This document shows, one piece after another, positions 8,080 through 16,648 of a DNA stretch of 64,000 nucleotides. Within the stretch, counting starts at the first letter, position 1, and each line of letters opens with the position of its first letter. Location of the stretch: contig NZ_CP129992.1 of the NCBI RefSeq assembly GCF_030505615.1, positions 744,001-808,000 of the forward strand. The letters are read 5' to 3'. Both the position numbers and the translations under genes were made by a program. Origin of the DNA: Salinibaculum rarum (GTDB taxonomy: Archaea > Halobacteriota > Halobacteria > Halobacteriales > Haloarculaceae). The notes under the pieces were generated by a model. It was given only the letters and a program-made list of their open reading frames with translations, did no database searches and was not told the DNA's origin.

Positions 8080-8376
8080 CTACCGACACGTACTGTCGTA
8101 GTCGGCATCTTCGGGTGTGTCGAAATCCATAGAGACTGTATTCCCCGTCTCGATGGACTCGATTCCTTCGAGGGTACACACCTCCTCGACGTTCACCTGC
8201 GGAAGTGTGACACGCAGACCGGCGAACCGAAGCCGTTCCTCGACGACACCGAACTCGTCGATACAGTCGGCGAGTTCGTCTGCCGCCTCGTCGTCGACGG
8301 CGGTGACCCGGAGCGTGATAGTCTCGCTCTTGTCTGGGTCCTCACGGATACGCCGGACAGGATGGGAGAGATACAT
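8080..8376 (-). CDS. Small conserved haloarchaeal protein, unknown function
   Basis: 98 residues, no recognised family. It starts MYLSHPVRRIREDPDK, continues with an alternating beta-alpha-beta pattern (SETITLRVTAV, EAADELADCIDEFG, LRFAGLRVTLPQ) suggestive of a small ferredoxin-like or inhibitor-like fold, and ends in an acidic tail. The frame extends 14 codons upstream, but the ATG at 8376 leaves a normal gap to the stop of the radical SAM gene at 8433, with which it may be co-transcribed. Its 3' end abuts dispersed element copy A. Confidence 0.65.
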   Translation of the reverse strand: MYLSHPVRRIREDPDKSETITLRVTAVDDEAADELADCIDEFGVVEERLRFAGLRVTLPQVNVEEVCTLEGIESIETGNTVSMDFDTPEDADYDSTCR

Positions 8377-8432
8377 TGACTGAGCGTAGCGGGTCCACCG
8401 ATACAACCGTTGTGACACGCACTCGGGCAGTG

Positions 8433-9464
8433 TCAGTCCGCCGACGCCGACTCCTCGACGCCGGACTCGGCTGGTGCCACCGGCGTCCGCTCGACGACGG
8501 TGCCGTCTGCGGTGGGATACTGCTCGACGATTTCGCCTTTCGGCAGGTCGCCCTCGCCGACCATCTCCTCAAGCAGCCACCACGCGAGTTCGAGGTGGTC
8601 GCTCTTTTCGACATAGAACTCGTCGGGGACGCCGAGCTGCTTGAAGCGTTCGGCATCGACCCACGTCTTCCCGTAGACGAGCGTGCCGTCGTCGGTCACC
8701 TCGTCGAAGGGGCGGCGAACCTGCTCGGCCATCCGCTTCAGGCGATTTCGGTGCTGGGCGGCGTCTTTGAACACCGAGGTACAGAAGTAGACCTTCTCGT
8801 GGTCGCCCATCGTCTCCAGAATCTCGTGGCTGCCTTCGACGGCGCTCATGTGGCCCTCCTTGCGGTCGAAGCCCTCCTCTTGCATCCGACGGAAGTTCCC
8901 GTCGCTCATCTCGAACTCGTTTATGTTACAGAACTCGGCTGCGCCCTCGTCCAAGAATTCGAGGAACTCCTCCTCGGCGCGGATGCCCGGAATCTCGAAG
9001 GCCGGGGTGAGTCCCTCTTCGCGGGCGATGTAGAGGATATCCTCCCACTCCGTGCCGTGGAGGTCACCCCACTGTTCGAGCGGCGGGTGGAATCGGATTT
9101 CGTCCAGGCCGGCCTCGGACAGGCGGCGCATGTTCTCCCGACCGCCTGGAATCCCGGTGTAGAGGTGGGTGTGGTGGTCCTCGCCGAACTCGTCTTTCAG
9201 CAGGGAGAGATAGCGACAGGTCCGTTCGAGGACTTCCTGTGGTTCGCCGCCGGTAATCGAAGAGCCGAGTGCGTCCATCCGCTTTGCCTCGTCGATGATG
9301 TCCTGGTCGCGCTCGACTTTGCGTTCGTTGGCGTAGACGTCGGTGACGTTCTTGCGATTCTCACCGAGCGGGCAGTAGAAACAGTCGCGCTGGTCGCAGT
9401 ACCCGTAGACGAAAAGCACCATCTTGCCGCCTTTCGCACACTGTTCACAGCCCTTCGAAATCAT
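8433..9464 (-). CDS. Radical SAM protein with a CX4CX2C cluster motif
   Basis: 343 residues. The [4Fe-4S] motif near the N-terminus is Cys23-x4-Cys28-x2-Cys31 (GYCDQRDCFYC), one residue longer than the canonical CX3CX2C, with an aromatic before the last Cys as usual. An extra pair, Cys6 and Cys9, precedes it. The SAM-binding GGEP motif is present (SSITGGEPQEV, about residue 70), and the later sequence follows a partial TIM barrel. Further cysteines lie at EFCNIN and YFCTS. No substrate can be inferred, and there is no obvious peptide or cofactor partner beside it except the small protein at 8080. It is a full-length archaeal radical SAM protein of unassigned function. Confidence 0.88.
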   Translation of the reverse strand: MISKGCEQCAKGGKMVLFVYGYCDQRDCFYCPLGENRKNVTDVYANERKVERDQDIIDEAKRMDALGSSITGGEPQEVLERTCRYLSLLKDEFGEDHHTHLYTGIPGGRENMRRLSEAGLDEIRFHPPLEQWGDLHGTEWEDILYIAREEGLTPAFEIPGIRAEEEFLEFLDEGAAEFCNINEFEMSDGNFRRMQEEGFDRKEGHMSAVEGSHEILETMGDHEKVYFCTSVFKDAAQHRNRLKRMAEQVRRPFDEVTDDGTLVYGKTWVDAERFKQLGVPDEFYVEKSDHLELAWWLLEEMVGEGDLPKGEIVEQYPTADGTVVERTPVAPAESGVEESASAD

Positions 9465-9521
9465 TCAGTACCCCACATACAGGTCCAATCGTCAAAAGAC
9501 GTGTGTTTCGTGTCGAACCGG

Positions 9522-10913
9522 TCATTCGAGTTTGCCCGCGAGCACCTTCGCCGCGGTCAGCACGGGGTCCCAGACGGGACTGAACGGTGGCGCGTACGCC
9601 AGGTCGAGATAGGAGAGTTGCTGGACGGTCATCTCGGCGTAGAGGGCAGCAGTGACGGTGTCGACGCGCTTGACCGTCTCCTCGCGGCCGGCCAGACTGG
9701 CACCGAGGACGCGGCCCGTCTCGCGGTCACCGAACAGCGTCACCTGAATCTCGCTGCCGCCGGGGTGGTAGTGAGCACGGGAAGGGGCGTCGATGGTGAC
9801 GCTGACGGGGTCGAAGCCGGCCTCGCGGGCGCGCTTCTCGTCGGTGATACCGGTCCGGGCGACTTCGAGGTCGAAGGCCTTCAGCGCGGCCGTCCCGGCG
9901 ACTTCGCCGACGGGGGTCGGGTCGCCAGCGAGCGTGGCACCAATAGCCCGGCCAGCGCGGTTGGCCGTCAGCGCGAGCGGGACGTGGTCGGGTTCGCCGG
10001 TGACGACGTTTCGTGCCTCCGCACAGTCGCCAGCGGCGTAGACGTGGTCGTCGTTGGTCTGGCCGTACTCGTCGGTGGCGATAGCGCCAGTCTCTCCGAG
10101 TTCGATGCCAGCACCCTCGGCCAGTTCGGTGTTCGGCGCGACGCCGACCCCGACAAGCACGAGGTCGACCGGGACTTCCACGTCACCAGCGGCGACGGCG
10201 TCGACGGCATCGTCCCCGAGGAAGCCGTCGACGGGCGTATCGAGGTGGAGGTCAACACCCTGCTGGCGGAGGTGGTCCTCGACGGTCGCTGCGGCCTCGG
10301 CACCGAATGGCTGGAGCGTGTGAGGCAGCATCTCGAAGACGTGGACGTCAAGGTCGTGGTGGGCGAACGCCTCGGCCATCTCGATGCCGACGTATCCGCC
10401 ACCGATGATGCCGACCGAATCGAGACCGTCGGGGACCGACGACTCAGCGGGCTCGCGCGCGGCAGGTGTCTCGATGCCGAGGGCGCGACGGATGTCCGCG
10501 GCCGCCTCCATGTCGTGGAGCGTGAACACGCCATCGCGGCCCATCCCGTCGAGTGGGGGCTCTATCGCGCGTGCGCCAGTCGCAACGAGGAGGTCGCTGT
10601 ACTCCTGCTCGAACGTGCCGTCCGGTCCTGCGACGGTCACCGTCTGTGCGTCGCGGTCGATTGCCGTCACCTCGTGGCCCGTCCGGAGGTCGATACCGCG
10701 CTTCTCCCGGAACGTCTCGGCCGGAACGGAGACGAGGTCCTCCAGCGTCTCCACGTCGCCTTTGACGTAGTAGGGCAGTCCGCAGGCACCGTAGGAGACC
10801 CACTCGCCTTTCTCGAAGACGACGACGTCTCGGTCGGGCGCGTCGCGTTTGAACTTGCTTGCTGCGCTCATCCCCGCGGCGTCGCCACCGACGACTACGA
10901 CTGGAGCAGACAT
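9522..10913 (-). CDS. FAD-dependent pyridine nucleotide-disulfide oxidoreductase, CoA-disulfide reductase/NADH oxidase type
   Basis: 463 residues. The FAD-binding Rossmann motif is GGDAAGMSAA at residues 9-18. A single redox cysteine, Cys44, lies in SYGACGLPYY, the position used by CoA-disulfide reductases and Nox-type enzymes. A second dinucleotide motif (GIIGGGYVGIEMAEA, about 168) binds NAD(P)H. The FAD element VYAAGDCAEA is near residue 290, and a C-terminal dimerisation domain follows with Tyr residues near the end. In haloarchaea such enzymes probably help maintain low-molecular-weight thiols, but NADH oxidase activity is equally possible from sequence. The 239-base region upstream (10914-11152) shows no further gene. 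Confidence 0.9.
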   Translation of the reverse strand: MSAPVVVVGGDAAGMSAASKFKRDAPDRDVVVFEKGEWVSYGACGLPYYVKGDVETLEDLVSVPAETFREKRGIDLRTGHEVTAIDRDAQTVTVAGPDGTFEQEYSDLLVATGARAIEPPLDGMGRDGVFTLHDMEAAADIRRALGIETPAAREPAESSVPDGLDSVGIIGGGYVGIEMAEAFAHHDLDVHVFEMLPHTLQPFGAEAAATVEDHLRQQGVDLHLDTPVDGFLGDDAVDAVAAGDVEVPVDLVLVGVGVAPNTELAEGAGIELGETGAIATDEYGQTNDDHVYAAGDCAEARNVVTGEPDHVPLALTANRAGRAIGATLAGDPTPVGEVAGTAALKAFDLEVARTGITDEKRAREAGFDPVSVTIDAPSRAHYHPGGSEIQVTLFGDRETGRVLGASLAGREETVKRVDTVTAALYAEMTVQQLSYLDLAYAPPFSPVWDPVLTAAKVLAGKLE

Positions 10914-11152
10914 ACATGAACCTTCGTCGAGAGTCGACTAAAGTATGTTGCTACTAGCACAATACTATCCCGGGAGAGAGGAAGACGAGAAAACACGGGA
11001 CTCTGGCAACCCACTACCGTTCGAGCCGGCCGTATGCGCTGCATCCGCCCCACAGTAAGGCCGGGCTGGGCCACCGGCAGACGACAGCGCCCGAAAGCAG
11101 AGGTGTCGGCAAGGTAGTTTTGTGCGTAGAGAACAAAGCCACAGCCACACAG

Positions 11153-11695
11153 ATGAGCTGGCAAGCCCAAATCGAACACGAGCGCGAGCAGAAAGACAGG
11201 TACTTCGGCGATGACCCACGGTCGCCGCTACCAGATGACGAGCAGGCGACCTTCGACGGGCTGGAGTACTATCCAATCGACCCCGACTACCGGTTCGAGC
11301 TTCCGCTGGAGCGGTACGACGAACCCGAACCAGTCGTCGTCGGGACGAGCACCGACGGCGAGCAGGAGTATCTGGCGTGGGGGGAGTTCGAGTTCACTGT
11401 CGACGGCGAGACGGTCACCCTGCAGGCGTACAAGTCCGACGCCGACGAGGACCGTCTGTGGGTGCCCTTCCGCGACGAGACCAGCGGCGAGGAGACCTAC
11501 GGGGCGGGTCGCTACCTCGACCTCGAACCGGAGCACCACCGGACCGACGACGGGGAGTGGCTCCTCGATTTCAACGAGGCGTACAACCCCACCTGTGCGT
11601 ACTCGGACCGCTACGAGTGTCCGCTCCCGCCGATGGACAACTGGCTCGAGGTTCCCATCGAAGCCGGCGAGAAAGCCTACGACGACGGGCACTGA
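11153..11695 (+). CDS. DUF1684 domain protein
   Basis: 180 residues. The C-terminal signature of DUF1684 is clear: DFNEAYNPTCAYSDRYECP followed by LPPMDNWLEVPIEAGEK. The N-terminal half has FDGLEYYPIDPDYRFE and a central beta-rich segment (GEFEFTVDGETVTLQAY). Family members are cytoplasmic and of unknown function. I chose the ATG at 11153 rather than the upstream in-frame ATG because MSWQAQIEHEREQKDRYF matches the usual family N-terminus. It is followed 45 bases later by the DUF373 gene in the same direction. Confidence 0.88.
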   Translation: MSWQAQIEHEREQKDRYFGDDPRSPLPDDEQATFDGLEYYPIDPDYRFELPLERYDEPEPVVVGTSTDGEQEYLAWGEFEFTVDGETVTLQAYKSDADEDRLWVPFRDETSGEETYGAGRYLDLEPEHHRTDDGEWLLDFNEAYNPTCAYSDRYECPLPPMDNWLEVPIEAGEKAYDDGH

Positions 11696-11740
11696 GCTGG
11701 CCCCGAAAACAGATAAACGGGGACAGCATATCCACGGACA

Positions 11741-12826
11741 ATGCTGCTGGTGCTGTGTGTCGACCTCGACGACGACCTCGGCCGGAAGACCGGTCTCGAG
11801 ACGCCGGTCGTCGGACGCGAGGCCGTCGAGGACGCGGCAGTCGCACTCGCCACTGCCGACCCCGAAGACAGCGACGTGAACGTCCTCTTCGAAGGCTGCC
11901 ATCTCTACGATAGTCTCACCGAGGAGGAAGTCGAAGTTGCCGCAGTCACCGGCGTCGACGGGTCGGACGTGGCGGCAAACCGCGCCGTCGGGGACGAACT
12001 CGACCGCGTGCTCGCGGGACTTGCGACCAGCGAAGACGTGACGGCACTGGTCGTCACCGACGGCGCACAGGACGAATCGGTCGTCCCGGTCATTCGGTCG
12101 CGGGTGCCCATCGACGGCGTCCGCCGCGTGGTCGTCCGCCAGGCCCAGGATCTCGAATCGATGTACTACACCATCAAGCAGGTGCTCGACGACCCCGAGA
12201 CCCGCGGGACGATTCTCGTGCCGCTTGGAATCCTGTTGCTCATCTACCCGCTGACGATTCTCGCGGAGACGCTGGGCTTTCCCGGCCCGGTCTTTGGCAT
12301 CACGTCGGCACTGCTGGGACTGTACATCCTCGCTCGCGGATTCGGCCTGGAGGAGACGCTGGACGGCGTCGTCTCCCGGGCCCGCTCGGCGCTGTTTACC
12401 GGCCGCGTGACACTCATCACCTACGTCGCCGCGGCGGCGCTGGTCACCATCGGCGCTGCCAGCGGGCTCCAGACACTCGAGAAACTCCAGGCCACGCGGG
12501 CGGCCACGCCGGGCATCGTCGTCAGTATCGCGGCGGTCGCCGCCGGTTCTGTCCAGTGGATTGCCGCGGCCGGCATCACGAGCAGTCTCGGCCGCGTCAC
12601 CGACGAGTACCTCTCCGGGACCTTCGAGTGGCGCTACCTGAACGCCCCATTCTACGTGCTGGCTATCGCCGCAGTGGTCCACGGCCTGAGTGCGTTCTTT
12701 CTGGGACAGGTGGAACTGGGCTATCTGGCGCTGATGCTCACCGGCGGAACGCTGCTGGGCTTGGCAAGCACGCTCTCCTTTGCCGTCGTCGAGTCGCGGT
12801 GGGGCCGAGAGCCCGAGGCGGCGTGA
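11741..12826 (+). CDS. DUF373 family membrane protein
   Basis: 361 residues. The soluble N-terminal domain (about 1-145) opens with LLVLCVDLDDDLGRKTG, the DUF373 hallmark. It is followed by a membrane domain of five to seven helices (about residues 160-350). The protein is near-universal in Halobacteria and other Euryarchaeota; its function is not known. No catalytic motif is evident, although the Asp-rich VDLDDD opening could bind metal. The gene probably shares a transcript with the DUF1684 gene and is followed 42 bases later by tRNA-Arg. Confidence 0.9.
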   Translation: MLLVLCVDLDDDLGRKTGLETPVVGREAVEDAAVALATADPEDSDVNVLFEGCHLYDSLTEEEVEVAAVTGVDGSDVAANRAVGDELDRVLAGLATSEDVTALVVTDGAQDESVVPVIRSRVPIDGVRRVVVRQAQDLESMYYTIKQVLDDPETRGTILVPLGILLLIYPLTILAETLGFPGPVFGITSALLGLYILARGFGLEETLDGVVSRARSALFTGRVTLITYVAAAALVTIGAASGLQTLEKLQATRAATPGIVVSIAAVAAGSVQWIAAAGITSSLGRVTDEYLSGTFEWRYLNAPFYVLAIAAVVHGLSAFFLGQVELGYLALMLTGGTLLGLASTLSFAVVESRWGREPEAA

Positions 12827-12868
12827 ATCACCACTGCTTTTGCCCTTCGTCGGATAACGGAGTCGTGA

Positions 12869-12944
12869 GGGCACGTAGCTCAGTCCGGACCAGAGCATCG
12901 GACTTCTAATCCGATGGTCGTGGGTTCAAATCCCACCGTGCCCG
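12869..12944 (+). tRNA. tRNA-Arg (anticodon UCU)
   Basis: 76 bases. The acceptor stem GGGCACG pairs with CGTGCCC and the discriminator is G. The D-stem is GCTC/GAGC and the T-arm GTGGG-TTCAAAT-CCCAC. The anticodon stem TCGGA/TCCGA encloses CTTCTAA, giving TCT. No intron is present. Downstream lie an inverted and a direct partial copy of its 3' end. Confidence 0.96.
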
Positions 12945-12976
12945 TTATCTGCGAACGATAGTGAGCAGTAACGGCG

Positions 12977-13058
12977 CCGTGGGATTTGAACGAGACCGGC
13001 TGGAGCCCGAGCGAAGCGAGAAAGCAGCCGGGCGTAGTTCACAATCCCACCGTGCCCG
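12977..13058 (+). repeat. Partial copies of the tRNA-Arg 3' end (attachment-site-like scar)
   Basis: The last 16 bases of the tRNA (12929-12944) recur exactly as a direct copy at 13043-13058. Between them, 12977-12991 (CCGTGGGATTTGAAC) is an inverted near-copy of the tRNA T-arm region. Next to it a 7-bp stem CCGGCTG/CAGCCGG encloses GAGC-GAAGC-GAG sequence. Direct repeats of a tRNA 3' end usually mark attL/attR of an integrated element; here only about 100 bases separate them, so any element has been deleted. No integrase gene remains. Confidence 0.7.
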
Positions 13059-13134
13059 ATTCGCTCTCCTCCCGTATCCACTCCAACTATCACAGCGACC
13101 AAACCGGTAAGTCAATCCTCCCCAAACGGGAGTC

Positions 13135-13902
13135 ATGGCAGTCGATACCGACGCGTTGGGAGAGCGTCTCTTCCGGGCGTACACCGAAGCGACACCACTC
13201 GACCCGGAGACGCTCCCCTCGGAGTTGACCGTCGAAGACGGCTACGCGACACAGGACGCGTTTTTGCGACATCGGAGCGGAGACGAGGGGGCACCCGTCG
13301 GCTACAAAGTAGGGTTCACCAGCGACGCCGTCCAGTCGGACCTCGGCGTCGACGCGCCGGCGTACGGACGCGTCCTCGCCGACACCGTCCGCGAGAATCG
13401 CCGCTTCGAGACAGACCAGCTCATCGAACCGCGAATCGAGCCAGAAATCGCCTTCCTGCTCGGAGAGGACCTGTCGCCGCCGGTACGTCGTCACGAGGTC
13501 GTCGCCGCGACCGAACTCGTCGTCCCGGTCGTCGAAGTCGTCGACAGCAGAATCCGCGACTGGGACGTGACGGCGGCGACAGCCATTGCCGACAACGCAC
13601 TCGCAGCCCGGCTGCTCGTCGGCGACCAGACGACCGGCGGTGACGTCGACCTCACACGCGAAGGCGTCGAGGTACTCATCGACGGCAAGCGCCGGGCAAC
13701 GGGGACCGGTGCGGCGGTGCTGGGCCACCCTGCCGACGCCGTCGCCTGGCTCGCAGAGAAGTTGCCCGACCACGGGAACACGCTACAGGCCGGCGACCTC
13801 GTCAGTACGGGGTCGATTACCGAGCCGATACCGGTCGAAGCGGGTGAGACTGTCGTCGCGCGCTTTGGCTCGCTGGGCTCGGTCGTCGCACACGCCGAGT
13901 AG
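13135..13902 (+). CDS. 2-keto-4-pentenoate hydratase / 2-oxohepta-3-ene-1,7-dioate hydratase-like (FAH superfamily)
   Basis: 255 residues. It has the hydratase layout of the FAH superfamily: GYKVGFTS near residue 61, EPEIAFLLGEDL near 104 with acidic metal ligands, VVPVVEVVDSRI near 136, and GHPADAVAWLAEKL near 203. C-terminal LVSTGSITEPIPV is typical of the MhpD/HpcG group. Such enzymes add water to 2-oxo-4-enoates in aromatic ring-cleavage pathways. No other pathway genes are adjacent, although a second FAH-superfamily member is at 25622, so the substrate is open. The gene starts just after the tRNA-Arg scar. Confidence 0.85.
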   Translation: MAVDTDALGERLFRAYTEATPLDPETLPSELTVEDGYATQDAFLRHRSGDEGAPVGYKVGFTSDAVQSDLGVDAPAYGRVLADTVRENRRFETDQLIEPRIEPEIAFLLGEDLSPPVRRHEVVAATELVVPVVEVVDSRIRDWDVTAATAIADNALAARLLVGDQTTGGDVDLTREGVEVLIDGKRRATGTGAAVLGHPADAVAWLAEKLPDHGNTLQAGDLVSTGSITEPIPVEAGETVVARFGSLGSVVAHAE

Positions 13903-13962
13903 GACCGCACCGCGTAAAATCGTGGCATGCGCCGCTGTCACAGGGGCTCGTTTGCCCCGCTG

Positions 13963-14574
13963 TCAGGCCAGACGGGCGAAGGCGAGATTGCCGTTGATGT
14001 TCTTGATGTAGGCGCTGACGACCTGGCCCTCCTGTGCGCCGGGGACGAAAATCGTGTACTTGCCCTTCTCGGCGACGCCGTCACCCTTGCGTCCGGTGCC
14101 GGTAATCTTCAGTTCGTAGGTGCCGCCCTCTTCGAGTTCGGCCGCGCGCGTCTGTGCGCTGGGACTGGACCGCTTTTGAACCGGGCGGAAGGCACCACAG
14201 GCCTGACAGCGCAGCATCTCGATGCCGTCCTCGCGGGTGAGGATGGTGTCGGGGAGGCCACACTCAGAACAGGTGACAAACTCCGCGATGTAGTCGTCGA
14301 GTGCGGCATCGAAGTCCGCGGTGTCGAAAGAGCCGTTGTAGCGGGCGCGGTCGCCGTCGAACTGCCCGCTGGTCCCCAGTGCTCGCTGGATGGCGCTGTG
14401 GACGTGCTCTGCGTCTCTGCCGAGTGCGTCGGCAATCGCACCGACGTTCGTGAGCCGCGTGAAGTCACCGTCCGTCTCACCGGCCGGGTCGGGGACGGAA
14501 AGTCGGGACCCCTCGTCGTGTGTCTGCTCGGGTAAATCGTCGTACGCCCTATCGAGGGCGGTGTCGTAGTTCAT
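13963..14574 (-). CDS. Translation initiation factor aIF2 beta fused to a C-terminal TRAM domain
   Basis: 203 residues. The aIF2-beta core spans about 1-140: an N-terminal helical segment, the alpha/beta domain with LTNVGAIADALGR, and a C-terminal zinc ribbon (CSECGLPDTIL ... CQACGAF, two CxxC pairs). A TRAM domain follows (about 145-203, YELKITGTGRKGDGVA ... VVSAYIKNINGNLAFARL). aIF2-beta is part of the heterotrimer that delivers initiator tRNA to the small ribosomal subunit. The added TRAM makes it about 60 residues longer than the plain archaeal protein and is a known haloarchaeal arrangement. I chose the ATG at 14574; the frame extends upstream without homology. Confidence 0.9.
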   Translation of the reverse strand: MNYDTALDRAYDDLPEQTHDEGSRLSVPDPAGETDGDFTRLTNVGAIADALGRDAEHVHSAIQRALGTSGQFDGDRARYNGSFDTADFDAALDDYIAEFVTCSECGLPDTILTREDGIEMLRCQACGAFRPVQKRSSPSAQTRAAELEEGGTYELKITGTGRKGDGVAEKGKYTIFVPGAQEGQVVSAYIKNINGNLAFARLA

Positions 14575-14690
14575 ACCACCCGGACGGGACAGCCACCAAA
14601 AGGGTTGTCGAAAGGTGTGGTGACGGGCGACAGGGAGCCGCCGACGGCAGGTGCGACCACAGCGACGTGCTCGGAGTCGCCCGACAGCGG

Positions 14691-16433
14691 CTATTCGGAC
14701 TCGCCAGTCAGCGGGACTTCGAGGACGAGAACGCTCCCGCGTGGTTCGTTCGTCGAGAGGTCGACGGCGCCACCGAGTACGGTCAGCGACCAGTAGACCA
14801 GCCAGAGACCCAGGCTTTTCGTGTGGCTGAGCGGTGTCTCGACGCCAGACCGGATAATCTCCCACTCCGACTCGGGAATCCCCGGCCCGTCGTCTGCAAT
14901 CTCGACGACGGCGCTGGCGCTCTCCTCGGGGACGGTGACCGTAATCTCGACCTGTGGCGTCTCGCGGTCGGAGTGTTCGACAGCGTTCTCGATTACTTCC
15001 TCGAACGCAATTTGGAACACGTTCCCGTTTCGTATCGTCCGGTCCGGGCTCCCGTGCATCCGCAGGTCGATATGGGCACTGTCGTATGTCTCGCGGTACC
15101 GCTCGACAAGTGAGCGCAGTTGCCTGAACGTCAGCGGGGACGGGTCCTCCTGTCCCGAGAGGAGGTCCCGAATCGCGGTCGTCTGTTCGCTGATTTGCAT
15201 CAGCGTGTCCGTATGCTCGCGAATCTTTTCGAGTGCGGCCTCCCGTTGTGCATCGTCAGGGCCGGTCTCGAGGACTTCCGCATAGCCGTCGATAACGTTG
15301 ACCGACGTGCGGACGTTGTGTCGGAGAATCCGGTTGAGAACGTCGACGACCTGCTGTGTGAGTTGGGCGTCGGTGATGTCCGGTTCGATTGCCAGATAGT
15401 GTGAGATTTCACCCCGGTCGTCAGTGATGGGAACGATTTTCTGACGCGCTTCGTACAGTTCGCCATCCTTGGTCCGGTTCGTGAGTTCCGCCTCCCACGT
15501 CTCGCCTGCCGTTATCGTCTCCCAGAGCTCCTCGTAGAACGTCTCGTCTTGCTTCCCGGAGTTGAGTATCTGTGGTGTTTTCCCGACCGCTTCGCCGGCC
15601 GAGTACCCCGTCACCCGCTCAAACGCCGGGTTGACGTACTCGATGACGCCGCTGGTGTCCGTGATGAACACCACCTGTTCGGTCATATCCAGGTGACTCT
15701 CGAACAGGACCTTTTGCCGTTCGTGGATTTTCGCATCGGTGATGTCCCGCTGAAACCCGAGGAAGTGAGAGACGGCCCCGGCCTCGTCCTCGACCGGCGA
15801 AATCGTCACACGGTTCCAGAACATCGAGCCGTCCTTGCGATAATTCCGCAACTCGACGGTCGTCGGGCGCTCGTCCTCGATTGCCGCTCGCAGCTCCGCG
15901 ACCGGCTCCGCACGGGTCGCCTGCCCCTGGAGAAATCGGCAGTTCTGGCCGAGGATTTCCTCCCGTGGATAGCCCGTGAGTTCGCTGAAGGTGTCGTTGA
16001 CGTAGATGAGCGGCTCGTCCTCGCGGGAGGCGTCGGCGATGGTCACACCGATTGGCGACTGGTGGGTTGCAACTTCCCTGAGCGGGACGATTCTGTGTTC
16101 TTCTGGCTCGAGGAGGTCGATAAACGACGTGTAGACGCAGGATTCACCCTCCCACTCGACGCCCGAGCTGACGGCAACCGCATCCCGCGTCGTCCCGCTT
16201 TTGTGTTCGAGTTCGAGCGCAACCCCGCGGACCGACGCGTTCTCGCCGGTAATCTGGTCGAACTGTTCGGAGAGTTGCTGCTGGTACGACTCGCTGATGA
16301 ACGCGGCCAGAGACTCACCGATGACTGCCACGGGAGCCTCGGCCCCGACCAGGACACAGAACTCATCGTTTGCATAGCGGACAATCCCACCCGAGTGAAC
16401 GACCGCCGGACCGACGAGTTCGCTCGGCTTCAT
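14691..16433 (-). CDS. LOV/PAS sensor histidine kinase
   Basis: 580 residues, no membrane segment. Domains: a degenerate PAS (about 1-110); a LOV domain (about 120-235) with the flavin-cysteine motif GQNCRFLQG (Cys165), Asn197 and Asn207 in NYRKDGSMFWN and Gln228 in FLGFQRD; a third PAS (about 245-355); a dimerisation helix with the phospho-acceptor His372 in RHNVR; and an HATPase with N-box ENAVEHS and G-box DDGPGIP. All residues needed for the FMN-cysteinyl photocycle are present, so a blue-light sensor is likely. No response regulator is adjacent, as is usual for haloarchaeal orphan kinases. A TATA-like TTAAATATC about 30 bases upstream supports the ATG at 16433. Confidence 0.93.
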   Translation of the reverse strand: MKPSELVGPAVVHSGGIVRYANDEFCVLVGAEAPVAVIGESLAAFISESYQQQLSEQFDQITGENASVRGVALELEHKSGTTRDAVAVSSGVEWEGESCVYTSFIDLLEPEEHRIVPLREVATHQSPIGVTIADASREDEPLIYVNDTFSELTGYPREEILGQNCRFLQGQATRAEPVAELRAAIEDERPTTVELRNYRKDGSMFWNRVTISPVEDEAGAVSHFLGFQRDITDAKIHERQKVLFESHLDMTEQVVFITDTSGVIEYVNPAFERVTGYSAGEAVGKTPQILNSGKQDETFYEELWETITAGETWEAELTNRTKDGELYEARQKIVPITDDRGEISHYLAIEPDITDAQLTQQVVDVLNRILRHNVRTSVNVIDGYAEVLETGPDDAQREAALEKIREHTDTLMQISEQTTAIRDLLSGQEDPSPLTFRQLRSLVERYRETYDSAHIDLRMHGSPDRTIRNGNVFQIAFEEVIENAVEHSDRETPQVEITVTVPEESASAVVEIADDGPGIPESEWEIIRSGVETPLSHTKSLGLWLVYWSLTVLGGAVDLSTNEPRGSVLVLEVPLTGESE

Positions 16434-16648
16434 GTCGATAACATCTAGCTACTCTCGGAGTGATATTTAATGTAGTGATTGCTATCAGAACAGTCTCTCG
16501 CCGACTGGGGAATTTCTGCGTAGTCGACTCCCGTTGGGATGTTGTCCCACGGGAGAGCCACTGGGAACTCCAGACGATATATAAATATTGCTCCTGTTGC
16601 AGACTCAGCAACTGCGCACAACGGTTATACTGGTATTCGGTGTACACC

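Noticed and set aside
8376..10919. An 847-codon open frame on the plus strand
   Set aside because: It lies antisense to the radical SAM and flavoprotein genes, has no recognisable domain, and is the usual consequence of high GC in the third codon position.
11228..12898. A 556-codon minus-strand frame over the DUF1684 and DUF373 genes
   Set aside because: Antisense to two well-supported genes and of arginine/glycine-rich random composition.
16460..16648. N-terminal extension of the secreted protein gene
   Set aside because: The segment contains the TATA box and is Cys/Tyr-rich, unlike the Tat-like signal that follows.
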